From Ovis canadensis (lineage: Eukaryota > Chordata > Mammalia > Artiodactyla > Bovidae), in NCBI RefSeq assembly GCF_042477335.2, contig NC_091250.1:133955384-134019383 (forward strand): a DNA stretch of 64,000 bases, read 5' to 3'. Shown one piece after another: positions 1 through 12,540 of this stretch. Within the stretch, counting starts at the first letter, position 1; the number at the start of each line of letters is the position of its first letter. Both the position numbers and the translations under genes were made by a program. Under the pieces are notes generated by a model that had not been told where the DNA came from, made no database searches, and saw nothing but the letters and a program-made list of their open reading frames with translations.

Positions 1-206
1 TTCAGTCGCTCAGTCGTGTCCAGCTCGTTGGGACCCCATGGACTGTGGCCCGCCAGGCTCGCCTCCTCTGTCCATGGGATTCTCCGGGCAGGAACACGAG
101 TGGGTAGCCATTCCCTTCTCCAGGGATCTTCCTGACCAAGGGTTGAACGTGCATCCCCTGCACTGCAGGCGGGTTCTTTACCATGTGAACCACCAGGAAA
201 GCCATC
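1..206 (-). repeat. Bov-tA SINE, cut by the window start
   Basis: A tRNA-derived ruminant SINE in reverse orientation. Reading the minus strand from 206 down gives the usual head (a tRNA-like start followed by a 'ggtaaagaac'-type segment). The body and the 'cgacacgactgagcgactg'-type tail follow and run into position 1. The element sits directly against the BovB copy that begins at about 208. Confidence 0.9.
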
Positions 207-207
207 T

Positions 208-3070
208 CAGGTCCATGAGTCAAGATAAACTGGACGTGGTCAGGCAGGAGATGACGAGAGTGGACGCTGACATTTTAGGAGTCAGTGAACTAAAATGGGT
301 GGGAATAGGCAAATTTAACTCAGGTGACACCCACTCCTGTGAGCAAGAATCCCTTAGAAGAAATGGAGTAGCCCTCATAGTCAACAAGAGTCTGAAATGC
401 AGTACTTGGATGCAGCCTCAGAAATGACAGAATGATCTCAGTTTGTTTCCAAGGCAAACCATTCAGCATCCTAGTGATCCAAGGCTGTGCCCCAACCACT
501 GATGCTGAAGAAGCTGACGCTGAACGGTTCTGTGAAGACCTACACTTTTCCCCCAGTGGACAGAGGAGCCTGACAGGCCACAGTCCAGGGGGTCTCGGAG
601 AGCGACACGACTGAAGTGACTTAGCATGCGTGCACGCGTGAAGACCTGCACCATCTTCTAAATACTGAAAAAGAGACGTCTTTTTCATCGTACGGGGTTG
701 GAATGCAAAAGCAGAAAGTCCAGCTGCCTGGAATGATAGGCAAGCTTGGCCCGGGAGTATAAAATGGAGCAGGCCAAAGGCTAACAGAGCTTTGTCAAGA
801 GAACATGCTGGTCATGGCAAATACCATTTTCTAACAACCCAAGAGGCGACTCTGCACACGGACATTGCCAGGTGGTCAGCACCGAAGTCGGAATGATGTG
901 CTCTTCATAGCTGAGGACGGAGAAGTTTATATAGTCAACAAAAGCAAGGCCTGGCGCTGACTGTGTCTCAGCTCATGAGCTCCTCACTGCAAAACTCAGG
1001 CTTAAATGGAAGGAAACGGGGGAGACCAGTAGGCCATTCATGTACGACCTAAATCAAACTCCATAGGGTTACACAGTGAAGGTGGAGAATAGATTCCAGG
1101 GGTCAGATCGGATGGCCCGAGGAACTGTGGGCGGAAGTGTGTGACCCTGTAGCGGAGACAGTGGCCAAAGCCAGCCCAGAGGGAAAGAATGGGAGCAGGC
1201 AGAGCGGCTGTCTGAGGAGGCCTTGTGAATAGCTGAGAAAAGAAGAGAAATGAGAGGCGAAGGAGGGAAGGAAAGACATATTCATCTGAATGCAGAATTC
1301 CAGGGAATAGCAGGAGGAGGTAAGAAGGCCTTCTCGAATCGACAGTGCAAAGAAGTAAAGGGCTGAAGGAGAGTGGGAAGGACTGGAGAGCTCTTCGAGA
1401 AAGCTGAAGACATCAAGGAAACATTCCACGCAAGGCAGTCACAATAAAGGACAGAAAGAGTAAGGGCCTAATGGAAGCAGAAGAGATTAAGAAGAGGTGG
1501 TAAGAAATATACCAGAAAGGTCTAGATCACAGGATAGCCATGATGGTGTGGTCACTTGCTGAGAGCCAGACATCCTTGAGTACGAAGTCAAGTGGGCCTT
1601 CGGAAACATTACTACGAACAAAGCTAGTGGAGGTGATGGAATTCCAGCTGAGCTATTTCAAATCCTAAAAGATGATGCTGTGAAAGTGCTGCACTCAATA
1701 TGCCAGCAAATTTGGAAAACTCAGCAGTGGCCACAGGACTGGAAAAGGTCAGTTTTCATTCCAGTCCCAAAGAAAGGCAACGCCAAAGAATGCTCAAACT
1801 ACCACACAATTGTGCTTATTCCACACGCTAGCAAAGTAATTCTCGAAACCCTTCAAGTTAGGCTCCAGCAGTATGTGAGCTGAGGACTTCCAGATGTTCA
1901 AGCTGGACTGAGAAACAGCAGAGGAGCCAGGCATCATATTGCCAGCACCCACTGGGTCACGGAGAGAGCAGAGGGGCTCCCGAGAAACACCCGCCTCTGC
2001 GCCATTGACTGTGCTAGCGCCTTCGCCTGTGTGGACTGCAACAGACTGTGGGGAATTCTTAACCAGAAGAAATGTCAGACCACCTTGCCTGCCTCTTGAA
2101 AAACCTGCATGCATGTCAAGAAGCACAGTTAGAACTGGTTGGAACAATGGACTGGTTCCAAATTGGGAAAGGAGTCCGTCAAGGCTGTACACTGTCACCC
2201 TGCTTATTTAACTTCTATGCAGAGTACGTCATACGAATTGCCAGCCTAGAGGAATCACAAGCTGGAGTCAAGATTGCTGGAAGAAACATCAACAACCTCA
2301 GATATGCAGATACACCACCCTTATGGTAGAAAGCGAAGCGGAACTAAAGAGCCTCGTGATGAGGGTTAAAGAGGAGAGAGAAAAAGCTGACTTAAAATTA
2401 AACATTCACAAAGCTAAGATCATGGCATCCAGTCCCATCCAGTCCCATGGCAAATAGATGGGGAAACGGGAAACAGTGAGAGACTTTATTTTCTTGGGCT
2501 CCAGAATCACTGCAGACGATGACCGCAGCCACGAAATGGAAAGACTTGCTCCTTTTGAGGAAAAGCTATGACAAACAGCATATTACAAAGCAGAGACATC
2601 ACTTTGCCCACAAAGGTCCATCTAATCAAGGCCGTGGTTTTTCCAGTGGTCATGTATGGATGTGAGAGTTGGACTATAAAGAAAGCTGAGCGCCAAAGAA
2701 TTGAGGCTTTTGAACTGTGGTGTTGGAGGAGACGTGAGAGTCCCTTGGACTGCAAGGAGATCCAGCCAGTACATCCCAAAGGAGATCAGTCCTGAATACT
2801 CATTGGTGGGACTGATGCTGAAGCAGAAGCTCCAATACTTTGGCCACCGGATGGGAAGAACTGACTCATTAGGAAAGTCCCTGATGCTGGGAAAGATTGA
2901 AGGCGGGAGGAGAAGGGGACAACAGAGGATGAGGAGATGGTTGGACGGCATCACTGGTGCAATGGACATGAGTTTGCGCACACTCTGGGAGACACTGGAG
3001 GACAGGGGAGCCTGGCGTGCTGTGGTGCACAGGGTCCCGGAGTCGGACACTGCTGAGCAACTGAGGAGCC
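208..3070 (+). mobile_element. BovB (RTE) LINE, near full length, degenerate
   Basis: Conceptual translation shows the BovB polyprotein in broken pieces. An APE-type endonuclease start lies near 222-427 (ISELKW-like motif, here VSELKWVG). Reverse-transcriptase blocks follow near 1680-1880 (KRSVFIPVPKK), 2160-2225 (GVRQGCTLSP) and 2300-2330, where the catalytic YADD box is frameshifted to YADTPP. The 3' part at 2570-3060 carries the C-terminal region and the BovA-like tail. Stops and frameshifts separate the pieces, so it cannot encode an active enzyme. It lies in CPLX1 intron sequence, in the sense orientation, and is interrupted by a short SINE at 546-637. Confidence 0.9.
546..637 (+). repeat. 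5'-truncated Bov-tA inserted in BovB
   Basis: Only the SINE 3' part is present (cagaggagcc ... cgacacgactgaagtgact). It is flanked by a 14-bp near-perfect target duplication: gtgaagacctacac at 532-545 and gtgaagacctgcac at 638-651. The duplicated sequence belongs to the BovB endonuclease region, so the SINE arrived after the LINE. Confidence 0.75.
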
Positions 3071-4906
3071 CGGCCTAGAGGTGCCTGAGGAGACTCGATG
3101 GCTGTCGTGTACGGCCCTGGACGGGATCCTGGCCCAGAAAGCAGACCTCGGGTGGACGTCTCAGAAGCCAGTTACTGCCGTCTGTCGGCGCGGCAGGCGG
3201 GCCAGCCTGGCGCCGTGTGAAGGGAGCCGTCGTCCCTGCTGGGGGCTCTGTGTGCTGCCCCATTACTTTTCTGTAAGTCTAAGTCTGCTCCAAAATGGAA
3301 AGTTTATTTCTGAAGGTTTGCAAGCGGTTTCACTAGGGATTCCACCAAATAAGGCACAAGCGCGGGAGAAGATGCTCACGTCTGTGGTCAGGAGGGAAGG
3401 TCAGTGGCCGCGTCACGGCCCCCGGGGGTGGTTGGAACCACAGGGACGGGCGGGAGCCGTGTTGGTGGGCACACAGAGAAGCGGGAGCCCCCGGACACAC
3501 TGGCGGGCGAGCCACGTCACACAGCTGCTGTGGAGAACGGTCTGCCGTTCCGGGAAAGCAGACCTCCACTTGCCAGTACCGCTCAGCGCCCACTCCTGGT
3601 GTGCGCTCGTGAGACACGGAGGGCAGGCGCCCGCAAATGGAGGCGCCCCCGTGCCTGCCACCTGCCGGCGGGACACGCCCTCGCTCGTCCTCGCCGCCCT
3701 GGAGGGTGAGGAAGGGCGGGCGGCCAGCAAAGCGTCCCCCTGGCGGCCCGCCCCTCCCCACGATCGCCGCCTGTCCTGCGGCTGCCTCTCTGTGGGCTCT
3801 GGGCGACACGTGGAGACGGGCAGGCAGAGAAAGGAGTCAGCTGTCTGCTCACCCGTGGGTGGCGTGCTGAGAGGACTTACATGGGGCCACCAGGAAACTG
3901 AGGGGGTGGACGTGTGTTGCATCCTGACTGTGTGATGCGTTCATGGATGTGTCCGTCAGATTTCATGATTTGGAGCATGCTCACTGCACTCCCATTAAGC
4001 TGTTCTGAAACCGTCTGTGTCACCGAGGATGGCTGCCACTGGGATGGTATTCATGTGGACCGAGGCGCCTGAGCTCCTGACCGGGCTCCAGGCAGGCCCG
4101 GGGAGCGGGCAGTGATGGGCACAGCGGGAGCTTCAGCCCCATGTCCTCGCGGCTGCAGGGAGGAGGCCCTTCAGCCCAGGAGGGTTGGCGCCAGGACCCC
4201 ACGTCTGGGGTGGGGGCGCCTGGGGACAGCCCAATATCCCTGCTGCTCTGTTAGCACGGGGGTCCGGACAGCATCCGCACACGCCTACACTAGTCGGACC
4301 GCCTTTTACTCCCCAAGATGAGCCCTTCCTGCAGAATCCTGTGAGAACTGCCAAGCTTGGCTCCTGTCTCTCAGCTGTTTGTGTGGGAGCTCGGCCCCAC
4401 TCAGCCGACTGTGTTTGGCATCATTCTCATGCTGATTTCACAAAAATAACTGGGAGGATTTCCCTCTTTTTTCTTTTTCCCTTCCAAGAACAGCCCAAAT
4501 ATCGTTGGAATGATCTGCTTCTTGACTGAAAGAATCCATCTGTGAATTCTTAGACATGGTTCTCAGATTTTGACATTTCTTGAAGAAACTGCTTCATTCA
4601 GGTTTTCACGTGTGTGGGCGTAGAGGGTAAAGGTATCATTTGACCATTCTAATGTCCTCCCAGCTGCAGCCTTTCTCCCAGGTCTCTGCCCTTTCCCTGC
4701 CTCCCTGCTCCCGGCAGCCCACCCGGCCAGGGCCACGCCCGCATCTGAAGCTCCACGTCCTCGGGGCAGGGACTTGCTGTCCCTCGCCTGCCCCTCAGCT
4801 GCAGTCCAGGGGTGGGTGCAGGGGGCCGCCCTCACCAGACCCCTTACCCTCCAGCTCCCAGAACGCAGGTGCTGTGACTTCACCTGCGCTTGCGCCGTTG
4901 GTCTGC
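3071..4906. other. CPLX1 intron, no gene recognised
   Basis: GC-rich intronic sequence. Weak similarity to an old L1 3' end may exist near 3260-3310 (ctgtaagtctaagtctgctc). The open frames here have no recognisable domain and overlap each other on both strands, as expected for GC-rich DNA. Confidence 0.5.
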
Positions 4907-5057
4907 AGGGTGGGGGGGTTTGCAGGGTGGGGTTGTCTTCAGGGTTGGGGGGTCTGCAGGGTTGGGGGAATCTGCAGGGTTGGGGGGATCTGCAGGCTGG
5001 GGGGTCTGCAGGCTGGGGGTCTGCAGGCTGGGGCTTATCTGCAGGGTTGGGGGCCCT
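4907..5057 (+). repeat. G-rich minisatellite
   Basis: About eight imperfect copies of a 16-24 bp unit of the form tctgcagggttggggg. Each copy contains a run of 4-7 G on the plus strand, which is also the CPLX1 transcript strand. Unit length and the G-run vary between copies. Confidence 0.9.
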
Positions 5058-5209
5058 GCTCCCAGGTTCCCTGCTGCTCCTGCTGTTTGCCCGAGGCCTT
5101 CAGACGCTCGGTGTCATTCCTGTTAATACTCTGAAATTGTGTCCAGGTTGCTTCTGCAGCCTGATATTCCTTTTGAGATGTGGGATTATGACTCAGTTTA
5201 AATTTGTAC

Positions 5210-5990
5210 TTCCCTTTTTTTATCGTGGTAAGACATGCACCGCATAAAACCTGCCGTTTTAGCTCTTCCTGAGCGCACACTTCAGTGGCGTTACCTACAT
5301 TCCCGTTGCCGAGCAGCCACCACAGCCATCCACTCCAGAACTTCTCCGTCTTCCCAGACTGAACCCTGTCCCCACTAAACGCTGACTCCCTGGCCGCCGG
5401 CCCCCGGCACCCCTCTCCTTTCTGTCTCTGAGTTTGCCTGCTTTAGGACCCTTGCATAAGTGGAATCGGGCAAGTCTGTCTGTTGTATCTGGTGTGTGTC
5501 CTTCAGCGTGGTGTCTGCAGTGCGTTGTGCTGTGACGTGCGGCGGAACCTCATCCCCGTTCAGGGGTGAGCAGTGTCCCACGTGCGGGTGGGCCGCGTCG
5601 CGTCTGCCCCTCACCTGCGGTGGGCGCTCTGTGGTGTCCGCCTCTGGTGGCTGTGTCGCTGCTGCTGTGAGCACGGGGCGCGTGCGTCTCCTGCCTGCAG
5701 CTCTGCTGGGTTTCTACCCGGAAGTGGCTTTGCTGCGCCCTGCGGCAGTTCTGAGTTTAATCTTTGAGGACGCTCCGCTCTGCTCTCCAGCAGCTGCTCC
5801 GCTTCATGCCCCCTCAACAGCGCACAGGCCCAGGTGCTCCAGGCCCCGGCCAGCGCTCGCTGCTTCCTGGGACGGTTCGGGTTTGGTGTGTGTTTTAAGT
5901 GAGGGCCGCTCCAGTTGTGTGAGGCGGCTGCTCATCGTGATGCGGACGAACATCTGGCTGCCCTTGGTGAACATTCCACGAGAGTCTGGA
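5210..5990 (-). mobile_element. Old L1 (L1M type) 3' region
   Basis: The plus strand reads as the complement of a mammalian-wide L1 3' UTR and ORF2 end. Landmarks are cagtggcgttacctacattc near 5283, a 'cataagtggaatcgggcaag' block near 5455, and 'ctacccggaagtggctttgc' near 5714. It is diverged and CpG-enriched relative to the consensus. Confidence 0.65.
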
Positions 5991-6780
5991 AAAAACATGG
6001 GCTGGTTTTTGTTTGTTTGTTGAGGATTTCGGTTTGGTATGAACCTGGTTTGTAACTTGCCTTTCTTTTTCTATCTTTAGACAATCAATGAAGAAGTGTC
6101 TAAAGCCACACGTAGGCCTTTTTCTCCTCGTCTGCACCGGGCCCTCGTAACGCATGGCGCTCCTCCCGCTCGCAGGCCCCTGGGACCCCTGACATGGGGC
6201 ACCGGGCCTGCGTGGCTGTTCTCCCGAGATGGAGCCTCGTGTCCCACCGTCTGCTGGGGCCGCGGCCGAAACAAAGCAGCCAGTCGGCAGCCACGGGCAG
6301 TGGCTCCCCAGGGAGGGACATGGCTTGTTGGGAGGAGGTGGGAGGAGGCCAGTGGGTGGACGGGAGGGCACGCCCTGAAGGGGCTTAAGAGGTGCCTATC
6401 GGACGGTGCCGCCCGGAGCGCGCCTCCACAGACCCTGGGGCACCTTCCTGGGCTCCCCACTTAAAGCGTCTCCAGTCAGTGACCGCCTTGCTGTCCCCGG
6501 GACCATGGCAGAGACAGTTTCTATCCTAAAGGGACCTGGATCAGCTCTCCTCTGACGTCCGATCTGCTGCATGAAGCTTAACTTTGTGCCGACCCCCAAG
6601 GGAGGGAGACTGTGGCGTTTCTGTGGCAGCGTGAACAGGCTGCACACGGTCCTGCGCTGACGTGGGAGGAGCTGGCCCTTCCTGACGCGCCTTCCCTGGG
6701 CCCCCAGGGTCTCGAGCGTCTGTGCGGAGCGTCACTTTTAGGGAGGAGCAGGAGCCCTAGATTGCCTTTTCTTTTAATCT
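5991..6780. other. CPLX1 intron, nothing recognised
   Basis: There is a short polypyrimidine stretch near 6060-6080 and then GC-rich sequence. I see no exon with a coding signature and no repeat I can name. Confidence 0.5.
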
Positions 6781-7023
6781 TTGTTTGTTTGTCTTTGGCT
6801 GGGCTGGGTCTCCTGTGATGCGTGAGCTTCTCCAGCTGCAGCAAGTGGGGGCGCCTCGTCCCTGCAGCACACGGGCTGCTCGTGGCGGCTCCTGTGGCGC
6901 TGCTCGTGGCGGCTCTCAGGCTGAGTTGCTTTGTGGCCTGTGGGATCTTCTGGGATCGGGGATCAAACCCACGTCTCCTGCATCGGCAGGCGGGCTCTTA
7001 CCTACTGCTCCACCAGGGAAGCC
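6781..7023 (-). repeat. tRNA-derived cetartiodactyl SINE (CHR/Bov-tA related)
   Basis: On the minus strand, starting near 7022, there is a gggcttccctggtggagcag head, a B-box-like gggtttgatcccc, and a body with 'ccacaaagcaactcagcctg'. The element ends in a purine stretch complementary to the tttgtttgtttg at 6781-6793. Confidence 0.8.
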
Positions 7024-7237
7024 CACCGTAGAGTTCTCTGTTGAGCGTACTCCTGAGTGCTTCTGAAGTTTATAGAATTGCTGTAAGTGGACCACTGTCT
7101 CCATTGATGCTTCCAGCTTGTTTCTGATACACGAGGTGAAGTTTTAAATTAATTTTTATCCATAAATACTGCACTTACCATCCTGCCACTTTCTGTGATT
7201 AGTTTTGGTGGATTTTCTCTGCATGTCATGAGTTTCT

Positions 7238-7455
7238 TTGGGCTTCCCTTGTAGCCCAGTTGGTAAAGAATCTGCCTGCTGTACAGGAGACCTGGGCTCG
7301 ATCCCTGGGTTGGGGAAGAGCCCCTGGAGAAGGAAATGGCAACCCACTCCAGTATCCTTGCCTGGGAAATCTCATGGACAGGGGAGCCTGGTGGGCTGCA
7401 GTCCACGGGGTTGCAAAGAGTCGGGCATGACTGAGCGACTAACACTTACTTACAT
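7238..7455 (+). repeat. Bov-tA SINE
   Basis: A complete-looking copy: gggcttcccttgtagcccag head, B-box-like 'gctcgatccctggg', 'ggcaacccactccagtatcc' body, and 'catgactgagcgactaacac' tail. Confidence 0.95.
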
Positions 7456-7639
7456 GATCACATCACTGGCAAAAGAGGTGGGGGAGGGGAGGGAGAGAAT
7501 TCCATCTCTTTTTATGGTGCAATACTCCTTGGTTTATTTCCTCCGAGGCTCGGTCAACCCTTCAAAGCAACGCTGGCCGTTTGCAGGAGGCCCGTGCGCT
7601 GCTGATTTCACGGGAGCAGGCTTATCTACTCACCTTGTC

Positions 7640-7935
7640 TGTTTTCTTCTGTAGTTACAGCTACTGTTTTTATTAATCCTCTCTGCCTTGTTTTGGGTTG
7701 TTTATTGTTTTAATTATTTAAAGGTAATAATGAAGTTCCTAAATTTCTCTTTTTCATCTTTAAAATTAAAGGTTATAGTTTTTCCTCCAAAACCAGTTTT
7801 AGCCACGGATCCCAAGTTTAGACAGAAAGTGCTTATTTTTCTTTGCTTTCTAAGAGTTTTCACAATTTCAGCTTTTATTTCCTCTTCAACTTAAGGGTTA
7901 ATTAAGTACGTATTTCTAACACTCAGCTTTACAAA
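7640..7935 (-). mobile_element. L1 ORF2-like fragment
   Basis: AT-rich sequence whose order of blocks matches the complement of a mammalian L1 ORF2 mid-region (cttttatttcctcttcaac near 7872, followed by ttaattaagt). The match is recognised by eye only and is strongly diverged. Confidence 0.4.
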
Positions 7936-8184
7936 GTTGTGGATCTGGCCATCTTTTCAGTATCTGTCACCTCACCGGGCGATGGCTGGGGAAGGCGCTT
8001 TGCACACCAGCTCCTGTTGGTCATTGGCCAGGCTTTCCCCTCAGTTTCGCTGCGACGTGGTTGACGCTGGCTGAGCGCTGCCCGAGACCGGGCGGTTCCC
8101 TGGGTTCTGACTGCGGCATGGTCCTTTGCAGCCCCGGCCCAGCCCTGGGTCCAGGAACCCCTGATGCGCTTGTGGTCCCCATAT

Positions 8185-9990
8185 ACCAGTTCGCACTTCT
8201 GTTTATATAAATGAAATCATGTAACTTGTGCCTGGCTGTTCATACTCCATAGAGGTTGTGAGACTCCTCCTCGTGGCCGAGAACCTCGGTGTCCCTGGAC
8301 GGACGGCCTGGCCTCCACGTCCATTCGCTTGCTGATGGGTGTTGAGGGGCCTCTTGTCTGGGCTCCTGCAGATCGGGCCACCCGCGCATGTGAACCGACG
8401 TCTCTGTTTCTCTGGGCAAACGCCAAGGAGCGGGATTGCTGGGTCAACAGGCGCGATGCGCGTTTAATCGTAGGAAACAGCCCGTCTTCCAGCTGCGGCA
8501 CCAGCAGCAGCCCAGCGGGGGCGGGCTAGGGTCCCGGCTCCTCCCTGGCCTCCCGGCACCTGCCGTGTTCAGTCCCGGATGCTCAAGCGGGCGCCTGGCG
8601 GTCTTGCCCCTGAGTTCGGTTTCACCCTGTTGGTCAGCTCTTTGTAGAGCACATCTTTTCAGGCGCTTACTTGCCACCTGCATCTCTTCTCTGGTAAAGT
8701 GTCTGCTCAGATCTGTTGTCTGCTTTTAAAATCAGGTGGTCTGTGTACTTATCCTCGGATTGTAAGAGTTCTTTACTGGGCATAAGGCTTTATCAGACCA
8801 ATGGTCTGCAAATATATTCACTCAGCCTTGCCTTTTTTCTTTTCTTCTTCTTTTTTTTTTTAACAGTGTCTTATGAACAAAAGTTTTTTGTTGATGAAGT
8901 CGAATCCATCATTTTTTTTCTTTTAAGGCTCACGCATTTTTGTCACTTATGTAAGAAATTTCTGCCTAAGCCAAAGTCACAAAGATTTTTCTCTTATGCT
9001 TTCTTCTTGAAATTTTATATTTTTCTCTTTTCCATTAGGTCTGTTACTGAGCTTTATAGGAGGTGTGAGCCTAGAGCAGACATTCGTGTGTTTGCTTCTT
9101 TGCAAAGGAATCCCTCATTGTTTCAGCGCTGCTTCTGCAGAGACCGGCCTTTCTTCACAAGCAACTCCATGGCTTTGTCAGAAACCCACCTGAACGCACA
9201 CTGGTGGGTTTATTTCTGGACCACCGGTCCTGCTCCGTGGGTCCACGCGTCCGGGCGCCTGTCAACACTGCGCGTTGCCTGCAGTGGGCCTTGGAAACAG
9301 GAGGGTAGGGCCTCTAAGCTGTTCTTTTGCAAAAATGTTTTGTCTATTCTAGGCCTTTTGCTGTTTCCATACGAAGTTTAGAATCAGCCGGTAGATTTGC
9401 TCAAAAAGCCCATTTGCATTTTGTTGGGATTGCATTGAATCTGTAGATCAATCTAGGGAAAATTGACATCATAGTGATGCTGAGCCCATGAACATGGTGT
9501 CTCTCTCTATTCATTTAGGTCTTTTTAAATTTCTCTCAACAATTCTGTAGACTTAGGTAAAACAGGCTTCCACAGCTACTAAAAATGTAGTCACAGATAT
9601 TTTACGGTTTCCTCAGAATTGCTGATGGAATTGTTTTTCAGACTCATTTCCCACTTGTCAGCTGCTAACACACAGCAGCCCCTTTGTTTTGTGTTTATCA
9701 GCCTTGTGAGCTTTCTCGTTCTAGCATGGCTTTGCAGACTCCTCCAACTTTTCCACACGGATCATGTTATTTGTTAAAAAAGACTTTTACTCCTTCCTTT
9801 TCAGTCGTTATGCCTCTGCGTCTTTCCTTGTCTTAGTCCAACAGCCGGGCCCTCCGGTACAAGGGGACTGTGATGTCCTTTGCTTATTAGTGAGCTGAGG
9901 CAAGGATTCAGCATTTTACGTGGACCATGATGTTAGCTGAAGGGACTGCTAAGGGTTTTTTTGCGGCTGAGTACATGATGCATAGCTGTT
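8185..9990 (-). mobile_element. L1 ORF2/3' fragment
   Basis: The plus strand carries the complement of a typical L1 end in the right order. Landmarks are gcgggattgctgggtcaac near 8430, 'gattgtaagagttctttac' near 8758, 'ttgttgatgaagtcgaatcc' near 8889, 'tgcattgaatctgtagatc' near 9431 and 'accatgatgttagctgaagg' near 9924. This is a long antisense L1 remnant in CPLX1 intron, with several indels. Confidence 0.8.
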
Positions 9991-10014
9991 AAATGTTTAA
10001 AACTCGTTATTTGC

Positions 10015-10135
10015 CAAGTATTCGGTGGGCGCCTGCCTTGTGTCTGGCACCATTCCAGTCGTAGGGAGGACAGCCCAGCGCTGGTCAGGATCCCTGCTCT
10101 CCTGGCGCCGACCTTCTGTTGGCAGAGGCTGACAA
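10015..10135 (+). repeat. L2-like ancient LINE fragment
   Basis: Blocks resemble the L2 3' end in order: gcgcctgccttgtgtctggc, then caccattccagtcgtaggg, then ccctgctctcctggcg, then a final gctgacaataaag. Confidence 0.45.
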
Positions 10136-10139
10136 TAAA

Positions 10140-12540
10140 GGAGCCAAAAAGCGTGTCCAGTCACTTCAGGTAACAGCGTCTGCTGACTGAGGGTGAGAGG
10201 GCTGCTTATCTTTGCCCACTTTTATTTTGGGTTGATGTTCAGGCTGATAACTAATAAGTCTGTGGTGTTATGTGAGTCGAGGTCTGTGCTTCCCCAGAGG
10301 AGCTCACTGACCCCAGGAGCGGGCTCCCTTCTCAGGTTCCGAGGCCCTCCGCCACTGGCGACGTGTGCGGCCCGCGTCTGCGTGTCTGTGTCTGCAGGCG
10401 GCCTGTCCACTCGGACCACCTGGCCTCCTCCCACTGTAGCGCTGCGCTCTGTCCTCAACATGGCCCACTGCAGCGGGGCGGGGGGGGTCCCACCTCCTCC
10501 TGCTCCTCCCTCGAGGTGTCTCCTGGCCAGGGCCTTTGTGAACACTGTTCTAGAGAGCTCGCTCTAGCTGTTGGGTTTGTGCATAACCTGCCCACCCACA
10601 TATGGGAGCTGCTCCAGGGAGAAAAGTGCCCACATCTCATCCTGCACTGAAGTTATCCCCAGGGGCTTTACCTGACTGTCGAGGGGGGTGATCGGCTACC
10701 CCCGCCCTGGCACTCCCCTGCCTCCCGAGGCTCTGACAAGAGTGAGGGATGGATGGCATTGGCTCCTGCATCCCACAGCCCTGCGTGGCCAGCACGGCCT
10801 GGATTCGGGAGGCTCGGGCTGCGGCTGTCCGTCTGGGCCTTGAGTGCGGCTGCATGGGACAGCTCACCTGCAAACGCTGTCAAGGTGGCATGCGGGCACC
10901 ACATGGAGGCAGGATCGGGGCCACGGGCAGAGAGCACAGGAGGGCCCGGCATCAGTGCTGGCGCGGTCTCACCACGGTGGGGTGACTTCTGGCCTCCTGC
11001 CCCTGGCCTGGGAGAGGCCACCAGCCTCCCGGAGCACCCTTGGTTTGCTGGAGTCGCTGCCCTGAGCCTTCTCTGTCTCCTGGGCAGGTGGCGCGGACCA
11101 GCCCAGAGCTGCAGTGGGGGCAGGGCCAGTTCGCCTGGTACGCAGAGCTCAGCACACAGCTGGTGCTCAGTAAGTGCCTGTGTGATCACTAGGCCTAGAG
11201 CGCACACAGTGCGTTGGAGGAGCAGGCTTAGGGACCCGAATCACCTAGTCGGTGTGGCCCCTCCAGCCCCCACCGCAGCCTCCACGCGCTTTCCGTCGGA
11301 AGAGAGATGCGGGCATGACTGTTCACGCCTCTGCCCTCGACGCCAGTCCTTCCCGTGCAGGAGAGGGCTGTCAGTCACTCTCACGTTGGCGTGAGTGAGC
11401 TCGGTCAAGAGGGGAGACTTGTGTAAAAGCCGCCCAACAATGCTGTGGTGGCCCCTCTGCCAGGGAGGCTGGGAAGGCTGCCCTGCCCGGCCACTCCCAC
11501 CGCCCCCACCAGCACTGCCTGCCCGGACCACAGACTGCGAGGCAGAGAGACCCCGGCCGCCTGTCCTGGGGGCTGAGAACAGCGAGTCTGCGGCTCTGCT
11601 CCTGACCCAGTTTCCCTCCAGCCACCGGCAGACAGTCTTCTTTGCAGAATTTGCAGACGTGGGTGGAAACTGACTCGAGGCTCCTGGTTTCTGCTCGCAT
11701 CTGGAGCTGTGCCATCAGCCGAGCCCCAGCCCCAGCTCCCTGCCCCCACAGTGACCCCATGACCCGGCAGTAGTCTCAGCAGCTGGGAAGGCTAGCCCGA
11801 CAGACATTTAGATTTCAACTCGGGGCACTCGACGGAGCGCCGCCCCCTTCCCACCACCAGGCTCCTTTTGCCCACGGGGGTGGGGGTGGAGACCGGCAGG
11901 TGTCCGCAGGCCAGAGTCTCTCCCAGTTCTGAGCTGCGTGGACCTGTGCAGCCTCAGAGCAGAACAGGAGACCCCGTACCCAGGACAGCGCCCTGGAGCT
12001 TTGGGACACCGGGATAAATCAGAGAGGGTGGGACAGGGCTGGAGGGGGGCACCTCTGGATATGGGTGGTGGGTGGCGGAGTCAGACCCCCCTCACTCCCG
12101 GGCTGTGGACTAAGCCAGCCTCCGGCTGCGCCTGGGAGGGACCATCCCAGGATGAGAGGACAGAGTGGGCCTGGCCGAGACCAGACAGCCCAGGCCAGGG
12201 GCCCCTCGGAACGCGGGCTGGTTCCCAGGGAGCACACGGGGCTCGCTCCTGCTGGCAGCGTGCGATGCGCAGGGCGCTCCTGCAGGGCCGGCCGCCCGGC
12301 CTGAGACCGGCTGACCTGCAGCGCTGACCGCTGTGCCCTCTCCCTGCAGTGTCCCTGCGTCGGGGGCGCTCCAGCTGTAATTACACGTCTCTGTCCCGGG
12401 GCTGAGCCACAGGGGCGTCCGAGGAGGCGTTTGTTGTCGCCTGTGAATCAGGCGCTCATGAGGAAAGTGGCTGCTGGCGGGGCATACAAATTAGGGCCTT
12501 GAGGCTGCCACGCGCGGCCGCCAGCAGTTCCGGGCCAGGG
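10140..12540. other. CPLX1 intron, GC-rich, no gene recognised
   Basis: I see no coding exon or named transposon. Open frames overlap on both strands and encode proline-, glycine- and arginine-rich composition without domains. Confidence 0.5.

Noticed and set aside
3081..3935. A 284-codon plus-strand open frame in CPLX1 intron
   Set aside because: GC-rich DNA with equally long frames on the opposite strand, no domain, no splice-bounded exon shape and an old L1-like stretch inside.
7238..7330. tRNA-like heads with B-box sequence in the SINEs
   Set aside because: These are SINE promoter regions derived from a tRNA. They lack a full cloverleaf and anticodon context of a functional tRNA gene.
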